Below, in pieces: positions 52,485 to 64,000 of a DNA stretch of 64,000 nt; the first letter of the stretch is position 1, and the number at the start of each line of letters is the position of its first letter. This DNA is from Diploscapter coronatus. Its lineage: Eukaryota; Nematoda; Chromadorea; Rhabditida; Rhabditidae. The translations under genes were made by a program, and so were the position numbers. The notes below the pieces were generated by a model. It made no database searches, was not told where the DNA came from, and was given only the letters and a program-made list of their open reading frames with translations. The DNA lies in assembly GCA_964036155.1 (NCBI GenBank), contig OZ038422.1, positions 56,009,201 through 56,073,200 on the forward strand, written 5' to 3'.

Positions 52485-53576
52485 CTGAAATTTCTCATTA
52501 AAACAATAAATTGAAAAAAATGCATGGTTCGAATAATTTTCAAATCTGAAAAAATAAAGTCAAGAATAGACTTGGGACTTTTCTTGAAACTTGATCACCA
52601 CACCGCGGCTGCGGTGGAAGAGTCCAAAGTCTGATCGTTCGTGAATCCGAGTACTGATTTTAAATGGGGCAAGTGGTCTGATTTTTCAAAGATCTTGAAC
52701 CAAATCGCAGAAATTCACGAACCTTTCAGATTAGAGATCACTCAACGGAAGCGCAATTGAGGTAATGAAAATGGATGAACAATCAAAATTCACCTGTGTC
52801 CCCATTTCAATTTGACTTTCATTTCAAGATGAAAATGATGATTTCAAAAACTTTGGAAATGTCTAAAAACTCGACGAGAATGAAATTCACAAAAAAATCA
52901 AGAAAATTTTCAATATTCATTCCACTTTTTAAAGAAATGAAAATTCAGAGACCTGAATGAATATTTGATAGACGAGTGTGTAGATGAGTTGACTCGTGAG
53001 ATTCTTGAGGTTGTTCAGAATCAAAAATGAATCAAAATCACAAAAATTCTACAAAAAATCATGAAATCTGAAGAAAAACGGCAGATTCCATTTCATCTAC
53101 AAAACTGAGGAAATGTAGAAATTTTGGAGGAACTTGTAGTTGGGTAAAACGAGATTTAAGATGCTCTCGAGATTCTGCACGCTGCACGACGTCATCAGGA
53201 GCAGAAAAGCGCGAAAAATCAAAACAGGACGAACGAAAATGGAGAAATTGTGAAGTTCCAGCAGGTCACTGGCCAACAATCTGCTCTGTTCATTCTTCGC
53301 AACGCAATTTCTCATCGGGACACTAGTCTTTTCTTCTTTCGCGCAACCTCCCTTCGTTCGAATTTTTGAATTTCTTATTCGAAATTTATCAAAATTCTTG
53401 AAATTTTCGACTTCTTGGAAAGTTCTCACTTCACCGACTACCCATTTGGAAAGTCGATCTATTTTTTTCTTTGCGAACGCCACTTCGTCCGTAAATTGGG
53501 TAAACAATCCAAATGGATGGTCGGTGAACTGACTCGACTTTCCAAAAAGTCGAAATTTTGTTGAATTTTAGCAAGA
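52485..53576. other. Divergent spacer between SEC24 and POLD2
   Basis: The missing first exon of SEC24 and the promoters of both genes should lie here. A minus-strand open frame at 53097-53507 (136 codons) starts without ATG and has no domain. An acceptor TTTTAG at 53565-53570 precedes the POLD2 start by 6 nt. Confidence 0.45.
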
Positions 53577-56546
53577 ATGGTTCGAGAAGTGGTGACCCGT
53601 TCTAGCATCGAGTACAAGGACATTTCGGAGCGCTACATTCTGGAAGAAGAGGACTACAAGGACTGTTTCCAGAGGCAGTACTTTCACATCTACACGACCA
53701 GGCTCGAACAGCTCAAACCGCGTGTGCTCGCTGCTGCTGAACACGAAATTGGTAAGGACTCTTGACAGGAATATAAATGATGAAATTTCAGGAAAGGGCA
53801 AATTCAAATATCAACTGTTGGAGGCTGCACACAAGGAAGAGGAAATCTTCGTGATCGGAATCATCGAGAAGCGAATCAGCCAAAGGCCCAGCATTCTTAA
53901 GGCACGGGATGAATTGATTTTTTTCTGGACGAGATAAAAATGGATAAAAAAACTAGGGAATCAACTATCCCGATAGATTTTTTGAAAGAATGCCGTATTT
54001 TCATTTTTTAACGCTAGACAGTATTTGGATTTTGTTCCTAGATAATTCAAAATAACTTCAGGAAATAGCAGACGACGAGCACATTCTGCCTGACGCGGAG
54101 GAGGAGACGGACTCGAATGAATTGCTGAATCTCGTTTCCTCGGAAGACTTTCTCGAATTGGAGGACGAGAAACAAATCGTCAAAATCGAGGTTGCCATAC
54201 AATGCTCGGAAAATGATTACTTTTCCTGAAAGATTAGGGATAAAGAGATCGAAAATCCAGACTCCAGAACTTACTAATCAAAAATCAGGAGTTTTTGAAG
54301 CATAAAACCTTGCTGGATACAATAACTTTGCGAATCATTCAGGGTGTTCTCGGAATGGACGATGTTGCGACTGGCTGTGTCGTGGGCCTGCTCGGTTATC
54401 AGGTAAATCGGGCAAATTGTACCTTTAAGCATGAGACATCCAGACTTGCAATTGAAAACCCGCACACGCAAATTGGCTGTCAGTTTTTGTATATATTCGA
54501 GTTTAGTGCGAGTACGAAATTTTGGGAAAGGAAGCGAGTCGGATCGGATTCGGCTGTGTGGAGTTTTCTGTGCGTGTCGGGTGAGGACTCCAAATTTTGA
54601 CAAAGGAGGTGCGAGTCTGGAAGCATCTAGTCTAGATAATTATGTTTTACTTTACCAATTTCCTAATTTTAGGTTAAATCGAACGTGTTCCACGTCTCGC
54701 GAGTGATCTATCCCTGTTTCCCTCGTCCGCAGTCGCCCCTCTCCTCCCTCGATTCCTCGCCGATCATCGCATTCGTGTCCGGTCTCGACATTTCAGGCGA
54801 CCGTACTGATGTACGTCTCTTTGAACTTCTTCTTCTTCTTTCAGCCATTTTAATTCCTCCTTCAGGACGCTATGTGCACAGACTTCCTGTTGATGTCGAA
54901 GTGGTTGTGCGGGGAGATGAGCTTGTCTGAAGAAGACGAGAACTTGGCTGCGAGGGTCACCAGACTGGTCATTGGGGGCGAGAGCGTCACTTCCAAAATG
55001 GTAAGAATAGATTTGAAAATGTTCCCCTATAAATTGTAATGAAAGAAATGAAACTTTATTCGAAAACATTGTTTTATATGGTGGTTTATCTTGTTTCTGG
55101 TAACAAGTTCAGCATTTCCAATACCAGTCGGTACTAACTGGTTTTACTCTATTACCAGTCAGTACCGACTGGTATTAGGAATGCTGAAAAAAGAATAAAA
55201 CCTATTTTTCCATTAATTTGGTTTTTTCAGGCAGATGGCCTGAACTCGACAATCCGTTACCTGACTCTGCGTCGCCAGGATCACAATCCCTCTGTCGAGG
55301 CCCTGCAGACATTCGACAAACTCGTCTGCAATCTTGTTGTGAGTCATTACCTTTTCTTGGTCCATTTATTCCCTTTGTCAAACGAACTCAAAGTCGATGT
55401 GTCAAAACACTCCATGCGAGTAGACACTAGAGTGATAGGCAAATCCTAACTTCGAAGGAAGAAGGGAAAATTCTATGTAATTTCTTTTCCCTCTTTCCAC
55501 TTTTATTAGCAAGCGAACCTTGAATCAATCTGATCAAGACGATATTTTCGTTAATTATAGGGCAAGATCCGCGTGGACGTGATGCCAGGCATTGGAGACC
55601 CAGCGATTCAGCTCTTCCCGCAGCAACCCGTCCACAAAATCGCCCTACCCCATGCTGGCTTCGCAGGCAAAGCTCTCCATCTCACTACCAACCCATACAA
55701 CTTCACTCTGGGAGACAGAGAATTACTCGTTACTTCGGGTTTGATTCTTTTCGTTTTCAAAATCCTACCTCAATCTCTACAGGTCAAAATGCCTCTGACA
55801 TTCGTCGTCTGAGCGGAGTGAAGTCCGGCTGCGATATCCTGTCTCTGTTCCTCAAGTGGAATCTGCTCGCTCCCACGTTTCCAGATACTGTTGACGGATT
55901 TCCTTTCATCGATAGGCTAGTTTTTTCATAATTATAAAAAAAAATTGATGGAAAGAAAAGCATTTCTTCAATAGAAATGAGGTTTCGAATTTGAGAATGG
56001 TATGATGAAAGATTGCTTAGATGATTCAACTCATGTGAATTTATATGTAGAAAAAAGAATGAGAAACTTTTCCAAGGTAGTTTAGCATTTTTAGGACTTT
56101 CAGACGGGCTGTTTTTGAAAAAGTGAATTCGCGCTAACGAAGATTTTTTTCGTTTAAAATCCGAGATATTGTCAAATTTAGACTTCTCAAAACTCGACTC
56201 TCATAGAAGATAGTGCGTTGTATTGAGAGAGGAAAAGAGCATGCCGTCTTTTAGTTTCTCGAAACGATATGCTACTTTTTCTGCGGGTCGAGTTTCGAGA
56301 AGTCTGGTCAAATTCTTTATTTTCTTATTTGAAAAGCTTTTCAGAGATCCAGCCTTGATGGACAGCATCCCACACATATTCGTGGCGACTAACCAGCCCT
56401 CTGCAGAACATCGTCTGTGGAAGTCGAAGACCTCGGACGAGTCCTGCCTACTGCTCGCCGTGCCTCGCTTCTCCAAGACTCGCATGCTCACTCTCGTCGA
56501 TGTCAACACCAGAGAAGTCACCTACAAGGTTTTCGGAACTCCGTAA
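53577..56546 (+). CDS. POLD2: DNA polymerase delta subunit 2 (small/B subunit)
   Basis: Ten exons join in phase to 473 aa: 53577-53751, 53792-53901, 54062-54190, 54289-54402, 54673-54810, 54866-55000, 55231-55338, 55561-55738, 55783-55915, 56345-56546. The N-terminal OB-fold region holds YFHIYTTRLEQLKPRV. The calcineurin-like phosphoesterase fold follows with VSGLDISG, LVIGGESV, VMPGIGDPAIQLFPQQP and NPYNFTLG. Catalytic phosphatase residues are degenerate, as usual in this family. It bridges the catalytic subunit to the other delta subunits at replication forks. A TTTTAG acceptor 6 nt before the ATG suggests trans-splicing or a 5'UTR intron. Introns after 53901 and 55915 begin GC. Length fits the family (about 470 aa). 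Confidence 0.95.
55108..55188. repeat. 81-bp hairpin in a POLD2 intron
   Basis: Two 35-nt arms (TTCAGCATTTCCAATACCAG from 55108, reversed to 55188) differ at three positions and enclose an 11-nt loop. This fits a pre-miRNA-like hairpin or the smallest kind of foldback element. Confidence 0.75.
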
Positions 56547-57918
56547 TTACATTCATTCCTTGAGTTACACACATCGCTTATATTTTCAACTAAGAGATAA
56601 ATTTCGAAAAAAAAAGCTAAATTTTAACTATTTACACAGATTTTTGGACCTTGAACGTTTTTCTAGTTTTTGATGAAAAGTAGAATATTCATGTCTCTCA
56701 CGAACACGAGGATTCATCTATTTTTATCAAACAACTTGTCCATTTTCTCTCAATTCTGCTGATTTTATCAAGAGTTTTCACTTCGCTGAACTTAACGATG
56801 ATGAGATATTGAAAAGTTCCGATCTTGGTAACGATTTCTAGCTTTTACTTCACTGAAAATCTGAAATTGTATAAAAACGGGTTAACAATCTACCTTTCTA
56901 ACATATCATGACCGATCAACCGTTTTCTGATTGAAAACATTTTGAATTCTCGACTTTTTTCTTAAAGTTAAAGCTTCTTTCGTTCGAAAAATAAATCGTG
57001 ATGTAAAAAACGTGAATCAGATTATTTAATACTGATCATAAAACCTTAAATTTTAGTTCAAACCCTATTTAGTTTCTCTGGCAACTCATAGACTCGCTGC
57101 CTGAAAGCCTTTGCTAACAAACTGAATGATGGATCTAGCGTGATTTATCAGCCAATTCGAGTAACACAGATCAATTGCAGGATTGATGACGATTTTAGAG
57201 CGATAGGCGTGCTTTCTTGGTTTGATTTGCATGTTCTTTATCCATTATCATCCTGATTTCTAAAATTAGGAAAATGTTTTGAACAAAATTATGAATAAAA
57301 GTAATTGGGGAAAAATCGGTTACATGTACCCACTCCGTTGAAAATATTAGTGGGTATATGAAGCCGAGTGGATACACGAAGTCGAATATGGATTTGGGTG
57401 GGTACATGAAGGGGTTTCTATTGGCAAACTTTCGTTTCATGTATCCACGAAACCGGCCACAATTATGAACTTTTGACGGTCATTACATGTACCCACTTTG
57501 TGTCCGTTATATGTACCCACCCATTCTATTTCACATACTTGCTAACCTTTTCAACAGAGTGGGTACATGCACAGGCCGGCTCACTTTATAGAGGAGGGAA
57601 AATGTGGTGGGTACATGAAATAGAATTATCCCGTAATTACAGAGTGCGTTTTGAGTTCTGAGTTTTGCAATCAAAGTTCGTATTGAATTAGACATTGCAT
57701 AGACTATAGAATAGGCAACTTAATTCAAACTGCCTATTATCTCGCCAGTACGAATTGAAGCTATTCTTGGTTGTTTTCATTTGTTGCTAGGCGAATAAAG
57801 TTGATTTGCAAATAGTAGAGGTCATTCACTTACTGTACTTGTCCTCTGCTTCTGCTTCTGCTTCTGCTGCAACTTTCTTTTCAAACACTTCAGTCAGTTC
57901 TCAGCTGTCTCATTCCTA
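56547..57918. other. Intergenic region with GTACCCAC repeats
   Basis: No gene is supported. Between 57317 and 57620 the motif GTACCCAC or its reverse GTGGGTAC appears about eight times, partly as an inverted pair (listed separately). Confidence 0.55.
57317..57579. repeat. Inverted/dispersed TGTACCCAC repeat block
   Basis: Arms TACATGTACCCACTCCGTTG (from about 57320) and its reverse near 57548-57575 flank further copies in both orientations. A last copy is at about 57608. It looks like a foldback element or an array of protein-binding sites. Confidence 0.6.
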
Positions 57919-60400
57919 ATGGCATTCTTTTCCTCGAATGACCAACTTAATGATAACAACTCCACTCACAACACTGTCCCAGTACGGCCCATGGGTGGTA
58001 AGAATTGGCAATTCTACAATAGTCTCATTTATAGTAACTGTTGAGACGTATCTCGAATCTTCTTCTGCGCGACAGGTCTCGTGCTCACGATTCTGACATT
58101 CGTCACGAATGGAGCTGTCGTCATTTTCATGTTCGCCAATCGATCGAGATCGGTAAAATCTACAATGTATTCATTCTTCTGAAAGAAATCAAAGAGAGAT
58201 AAAAAAAAAGTCTATTTAGGAGGAGCGAATGAAAAGCATTTCATGACACATTTTTTATTGTTCCAAATTTATAATCACTCTCAGAGCACTTCCTTCTACC
58301 GACTAATGCGTGTCTACATGATCATCAACTTTGTGAGCAGTGGAGTCACTCTACTTACTATAATCTCTCTGAATGTAAGATTCGTTATGACTTCTTTAAA
58401 TATGTTATTATTTATTTTTCATATTTTTTATTTGATTGAAAACAGCTGACTAACGAAATTGTGATCAGCAAAACAACGAATACAATATAGCTAGAGTGGA
58501 TGCAACTGAATTCGTAATTACAGACTCTGGGATTGGATAATTATCCCTTTCCGCCTTCGCGTTCGCCTCCCAACCCACTGACTGATCCTGGAGACCATCC
58601 ACCAAGTGGTCCTGGAGATCATCCACCAAGTGGTCCTGGAGAACATCTACAAATGCGGAAGGATGATAAACGGATCGACATAATAATGGATGGGAAAATT
58701 GGTATGATTTACAGAAAAGATGCTGCATTAGGTTGTGAGAAAAATTGTATAACAGCTTAGCTTTCAAGGTTAAAATTAAGCAGAATTTTATGATCCTCAG
58801 TTTTGTTCTGAAAGATGGTCTTCAAAATGTGTTTACCTTCGACTCTTTCTTTAACAACTAATCTTGTGAATTCATAAATTTGAGTGCTTGATCTATTCGT
58901 CTGCATCTACACTTCAATAATTCTCTTTCTCATCGGCCTGAATCGATTCGGCGCTTTTGTATGGAATCCAATCGAAAAATATATCTTTGGAAGGTAAGTC
59001 TAAAAATTTCAAATTTTTTGAATAAATGAATTTTAATTCCAGAACAGGGTTCCGAATCATCAATTTGCTCATGCTGATTGTAGCGACAGGGATCTCGGCA
59101 TACATGTGGTTGAACGGATTGACAAAAAGGAAATTCGACGACAATAAAGGGGTGATAGTCAGTGAAACGGACAAAGAGGCTGACGTGAGTTGCTTTTTAC
59201 TTAAACATGTATTACAAAATCTTATATAGATTATTTTTATCGAAAAATAACGAACTTTTATACTGGTAAGTGTTCAGAAAATAGTTTTTTCTCGATGAAC
59301 AAATTTAGCGACAAGATATTATTTGCTTTTTCAAATCTTTAATTGCATATATCTTTTGTTATTATGACTTATCATTTCAGTATACTATAGAGATATTCTA
59401 CATAATCCCGATTTTCTCATTCGGTTTCTATCTAGCAGCCATAATTTCCCTTCGCCAGAAACGGTCTCTCGTCAGATCAGAGCAAACGAGTGTGTTGCTT
59501 AGTAAAACCGAGAATATCACTCTCAAGATCGGCATTGAAATACTCACCGTTTATTCCGTGAGTTTTTTTTTCCTTAATATGTTCTTTTGAAATAGGAAGC
59601 AAGTATGAATGTGAACGTGAAAATAATAAGCGTTATTGCATCACGAGAATGTCTTGGAATAGGCAGAGTATTATGTCGGATATGCAATTATTCGTGTGTT
59701 AGTTATTTGTTAGAATTTCACTCAAAACATTCATAACTCACTCACGACGTTTGAAAAAGCTATACTTCGCCTAAATTAAATTTCATTCAGTCAGAAATAT
59801 ATTATGGGCAAAATGCCGAGAAAAATTGGATTAACTGTTTTGCATAGTCCAAAATAAATTTCGGGTGTCAAAATGGAATCAAAGTTCTCACTTTTGATTT
59901 CAGATGACAATCTATCATTATGCATAAGAAGAGCTAAACTCAAACATAAATGAACAGTTTCAGTTAGCTCTGATCTTCCATGAATCATGTGAATGGACTC
60001 CAATGGTTTTGGAGAATTATTTCACGGAGACCGAGAAAATAATCGCAGCAATTCCCCAATTCGCTGTGCCAATTATATTCATTACAAGAGTGTCGGAATT
60101 CAGGTAAACTAAATGAAATCGTGGACAAGAATAACTTAATTACCATTTTAAAGATCCTTTTTGATGAATGCAATTTGCTGCAAGACGAGTAAAAACGGAA
60201 AGATTGATACGGCAGATTCGTTGAAATCGAGGCAGAATAATTCGAAGAGCAACCAAAATGGAAAATCTAATGACACCAAAAAAGGTTAGACGTTTCTGAA
60301 AGATTTTTAAAGAAAATTTCATCTAGGCTCAGGAACATCCCCCAACCTGCCAGCCACAAATCCTCACAGTATACATTCAGCTAAACATAGTCAACACTAA
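57919..60400 (+). CDS. Seven-TM receptor, nematode Srx/Srt-like
   Basis: Ten exons join in phase to 398 aa: 57919-57997, 58076-58152, 58285-58374, 58524-58701, 58885-58993, 59043-59184, 59381-59557, 59964-60103, 60154-60284, 60327-60400. The N-terminus carries NNST (glycosylation). Hydrophobic segments: LVLTILTFVTNGAVVIFMF, YMIINFVSSGVTLLTIISL, LFVCIYTSIILFLIGLNRFG, INLLMLIVATGISAYMWL, IFYIIPIFSFGFYLAAII, IEILTVYSLALIFH and AIPQFAVPIIFITRV. NRF after TM3 fits Srx-like receptors. The TM2-TM3 loop is unusually long and contains tandem GDHPPSGP units (exon 58524-58701). The tail is Asn/Ser/Lys-rich. It is probably a chemosensory or peptide receptor; the ligand is unknown. Confidence 0.75.
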
Positions 60401-61949
60401 TTATTATGAAAATGTTATTTGAATTGTTACAAAGAAATTTATTTTAATTTGGATGTGATTTTTAATCCTCATTTGAATTTTATATGAATTTTGAACCCGA
60501 ACTTGATTAGAATTTGGTCTGGGACTTTCGATCTTGACTTCGATCTTCAGTTTGTTTAAGTGTAAATGTCAGAAAAAACCCAAGTTTTAGCAAAGAGATG
60601 TTTCCAGGGGTCTGTAGATTTGGCTGATTTTCACATATATTTTTTTCAGTTTTTCACGCTGATTTTCGTAGTGCTATCCGTTTCTCATAAAAATGATCGT
60701 ATGCAGAATTACGGTAGCTTGAAGTTTTGACAGATCCGACCTGAGGAAAAAGGTTTATAACTTTTTTATTTTGTAGATCTTGGGTAGGGGAATAAATTCT
60801 AAATATAAAGAAAATTTTTAGAAATTAATTTTGGCGGGAAAAATTACCCTAAGTTACCCTATATACCCGCACTGTGCTTACAAGTATAATGTGAGTTAAC
60901 GTCAGAATTTTCTATGAAATCTTGTAGAGCTCTTCAAGTTGATCAGCTTTTGTTCCAGAACTTATTCTAGAATGTGCACACACAGGGAGATATGCATTTT
61001 TACCTTTTCATTTAAAAAAACATTATGTTGAATTTGGCTATTGCACTTCAAAAAATTTGGAGCTCGTACGAATGTGAACCCGAGGTCGGGCTTATCAAAA
61101 CTTCAAGCTACCGTAATCCTGCATACGAACATTTTTATGAAAAAAAAAATCACACCATGATGGTCAGCGTGAAAAACTGAACAATATATGTGAAAATCAG
61201 CCCGATTTGCGAATCCCTGGAAACACCGACTTTCATCCTTACTGACATTTACTCTTAAGTACTCCCTAGGACCGTAAGATTACCAAGATCATTGATTGCA
61301 ATATCTAACCTACTAGTTTGCATCAACAAATCTTTTTCATCTCAATAATCAATTTATTAAAAAAAAAAACTTCAACGCCTCGAATTTCCTGATTTATGCA
61401 TTCTTCGAAAAGCGATTCAGGCAAATGTACATAGTTTACTTCTGTGGCCGATTTCGAAGAAAAGACGACAACCAACTGACCTCATAGTGATAGCTATGAT
61501 TTTTGGAATTATAAATAAAGAAACAACTATCACCTAATGAATATTATTAACAAACCCCCTTTGATGCATGGAAGCCGACGTTTAGTTTTTGATCCAATAA
61601 GTCTCACATCTGACAGCATCAATGATACGTTTTCAACGATACGATCATTGTAATGAGTGAAATTAACGCGCACAAGTATCAAGAAATAAGATGATATCTT
61701 TCCTTGAAGGTCATTCTTAATTGGAAATCTTGATGGCAAAGAATTTGGATTGCATCTGTGTTTTGTTTCCTCCAAAGCACTATTTTCGTCTTGTAAAAAA
61801 TGAATAGTTTTTGAACATATATCCTATCTTAGATCGTTTACAACAACTCTCTTTGAAGGATAAGTATAAAAGATGTCGAGAATGAGTTTATTAGGAGTCG
61901 ACAACAATTTTCCATTGAAAGGAAGTCAATCAAGATTTTGCCTAATTCA
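60401..61949. other. Intergenic region with a large foldback element
   Basis: The element at 60555-61262 fills half of the gap. The remainder (61263-61949) is AT-rich and contains the promoter side of the secreted-protein gene. The minus-strand frame at 61530-61775 is not supported. Confidence 0.5.
60555..61262. repeat. Foldback (long-TIR) element
   Basis: Arms of about 190 bp (60555-60746 and 61072-61262) are inverted copies. Shared blocks include AAGTGTAAATGTCAG-like, GATGTTTCCAGGG, GCTGATTTTCACATATAT, CAGTTTTTCACGCTGA and ACGGTAGCTTGAAGTTTTGA. The 325-bp centre includes TTTTTATTTTGTAGATCTTG, which recurs at the window's right edge. No coding capacity. Confidence 0.8.
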
Positions 61950-63404
61950 ATGCATGTCATCTCTGCCGTACAGATACTGACGATATATTCTCTAATCCTT
62001 AACATTGACTGCTATATTCGTACGATGGTTAGCGATGAGATTACTCTACCCCCTCCAACTGATTTGACTACAGAATTTACCGATTCAACTGAAGAAACAA
62101 CGACGGACGCTGAACAACCCGACAGCACCGTAAATGAAATGACGACGGGAATAACTGGAGCTGAAGAACCAGAGACAACTCAGTCAATGCAGTCGACAAC
62201 AACACCTGAAATTCCTACGACAATTCCACGTAAGATCATTAGCGATATTTCGTTTTATTACTTTGAAAATAGAAGGTGTTTAGTAGTATGCTTGATTAAT
62301 TGAGAGGGCTTTCCAAAATAGGTTTTAATTGAGTAAATTTGATATCAGGATGATTATAAGTACTATGATGAACTCAAAACTTTTAAAGTTTTCAAAGCGT
62401 ATTTTATTACCCTAATTGGTGTTTTGATTTCATGAAATTATCAACTAAGTAACGATAATTGAAACGGCGGAAAATTTCATGCGTTCTTTCTGTCTTTTGG
62501 AAAGGGAACACTTGGCCTCTAACTACAAGGTGGGCTATAATTATAGCCCCACTTATTCAAACTAACATAAAACTGACCTGATCAATATTTTTCAGAATTT
62601 TTTTTTCGAGAAATCGTTTATTTTAGCCTATCTAGTAATAAGATTACAGAAAAATGTTAAAATCTGGAATACTGTAAAATTCTAATAAACGTTCACTAAG
62701 AAATAGCCAAAAATTGATAATTTTGGCGAAAAATGACCAATTTTTCAAAAAATTTTCTCAAAATTAGGGTTGAGAAATAGCAGCCCTTCCTCTATTTGAA
62801 GTCCCCCTCTATGGGAGTATTGAAAACAAGTTCCTAGGCTTCTATTAGAGGTTTTACGGTAAATCAAGCGTCAATAATTTCAGCTTGCCAAAGATGTAGT
62901 GCAATGATGCCCATACTTTTACCTGGGGGATTTAATAAAACCATTCGTGGAGCAATTGAGATTGATGCCTTTGGATGCAGCACAATGACACTCACTTGTC
63001 AAGGATGCAGCCCAGTCTTAATCGTAATATTTATAAAAATTATTTTATTTTTAGCAAATTAAATGCTTTTTTGAATCCACAATATTTTGTGGATCAGTAA
63101 TATTGTTGTTGGCAGTTTTACCAAGATAAATTATCTTTGGGACCATAACTTGCCAGGACTATCATTTTCAGCCTCAAAAATGCAACTTTTCTTATTTTTA
63201 TTTTGCCAAAAATGTTTTTGAACAACGTTGACAATTTAGTTCAATGGCGACACAACTTTGCTTGTATACGATGACGAAATAGGACCACATCATCCAGCTG
63301 TTGCGACTCTCACATGCGATTCTTCGGAGATGTGGCAAGTCGCTCTTAAGTCACAACCCATCACTATCGTACCCATGTCGGTAATATGCCATAATAGTGC
63401 TTAA
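61950..63404 (+). CDS. Secreted Thr-rich protein with a nematode C6 domain
   Basis: Three exons join in phase to 194 aa: 61950-62229, 62884-63023 and 63240-63404. A signal peptide is clear (MHVISAVQILTIYSLILNIDC). Residues about 30-93 are rich in Thr, Glu and Pro, mucin-like and probably O-glycosylated. The C-terminal part has the cysteine pattern of the nematode C6 domain: CQRC, GC, TLTC, LTC...W and VIC at the end. An extra Cys (QGC) breaks the usual six. C6 proteins are secreted, often expanded in nematodes, and of unknown function. The second intron is long for this genome (about 650 nt lies between exons 1 and 2). Confidence 0.7.
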
Positions 63405-64000
63405 TTGTAGCTCAGATGGAAAGAAAGGACATGGAAATAATTGAACCTGCAACTAACATTTTTTGAAACACTCTCTCCATGTCTTCCCTTGTGATTTATT
63501 GAAAAGTCATGCTCTTTCATAATCGGGATATTCGAACTTGTCTCTTACTGAACCTTCTAAATTTTGTCTTCATCTTGACTTGATGAAATTTCTCAAACCA
63601 AATTTAATTTATTGCTTCATTTAATCCACTTTGACACTTTTATTGTAGAGGAATATTTTTCGTAATAAATATCGTCTGTATCTGTTGCGTCTGCCCCAGC
63701 ACAGTTCTGGATAACAAAGACAAAATACAGGGAGTTTCAAGTTTATCTTCCCAATTTACTTTTTGAATAACTTTTATTTTTGATCCAAATTGAGTGTGGT
63801 TTTTTATTGTACTCTCCTTACATAATGGTTTTGTTTGGTATAACCTTTGAGTCAAAGCCAATTACCCATACCCAGAAAACTACCTGTTTTTGGAGAAGCA
63901 AATTTTTGATATCTAAGAAAATGTTCAAAAATTCATAACTTCCTTATTTCTGGACCAAATTGAATGATTCTTTTTTTATTTTGTAGATCTTAGCGAGGGG
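63405..64000. other. Right edge; partial repeat
   Basis: No gene is seen. TTTTTATTTTGTAGATCTT near 63972-63990 is shared with the centre of the foldback element at 60555-61262, so a second copy of that family may begin here and run out of the window. Confidence 0.4.

Noticed and set aside
53097..53507. 136-codon minus-strand frame before POLD2
   Set aside because: No ATG near its start, no domain, and no splice link to SEC24.
54431..54706. 91-codon plus-strand frame in a POLD2 intron
   Set aside because: It overlaps the next true exon in another frame and has no recognisable domain.

Overview
The window is nuclear DNA from a nematode, most likely a free-living chromadorean. It is AT-rich. 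Genes are cut by many very short introns, about 40-60 nt, with TTTTCAG-like acceptors. Gene content is typically nematode: a cuticle collagen with a Col_cuticle_N head, 7TM chemoreceptor-like genes, a secreted C6-domain protein and a GON-2/GTL-like TRPM channel. I reconstructed genes by hand by joining exons whose splice phases agree. All exon limits are sequence inferences without transcript data. I do not name a species.

Layout. 1-2200: repeat-rich DNA and the last exon of an unknown Q/S-rich gene (+). 2303-4955 (-): a two-TM protein with a cytoplasmic PPxY motif; one of its introns holds an intact mariner transposon and nested palindromes. 6223-16816 (-): a TRPM cation channel of about 39 exons. 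19370-19840 (+): remnant of a chemoreceptor. 19947-22423 (-): a divergent Hsp70. 24208-29084 (-): a cuticle collagen split into 25 exons, 21 of them only 10-51 nt. 30471-34079 (-): methionine aminopeptidase 2. 34583-39149 (-): an unknown charged protein, about 50 bp downstream of a Gemin3/DDX20 (MEL-46)-like helicase (39200-42531, -), an operon-like spacing. 43401-52484 (-): SEC24 (C/D type). 53577-56546 (+): DNA polymerase delta subunit 2. 57919-60400 (+): a 7TM receptor. 61950-63404 (+): a signal-peptide/Thr-rich/C6-domain protein.

How the genes relate. Most are unrelated housekeeping genes: secretion (SEC24), replication (POLD2), protein maturation (MetAP2), chaperone and snRNP biogenesis (Gemin3-like). 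Surface, sensory or cuticle genes lie among them. The one close pair that suggests co-transcription is the helicase and the unknown gene behind it.

Most unusual are the splicing features: the micro-exon collagen, one of its introns that seems to end in AT, nine probable GC-AG introns among about 155, and an intron-like 15-nt in-frame insert in the TRPM gene. Small inverted-repeat elements (at least four families) sit mostly inside introns.
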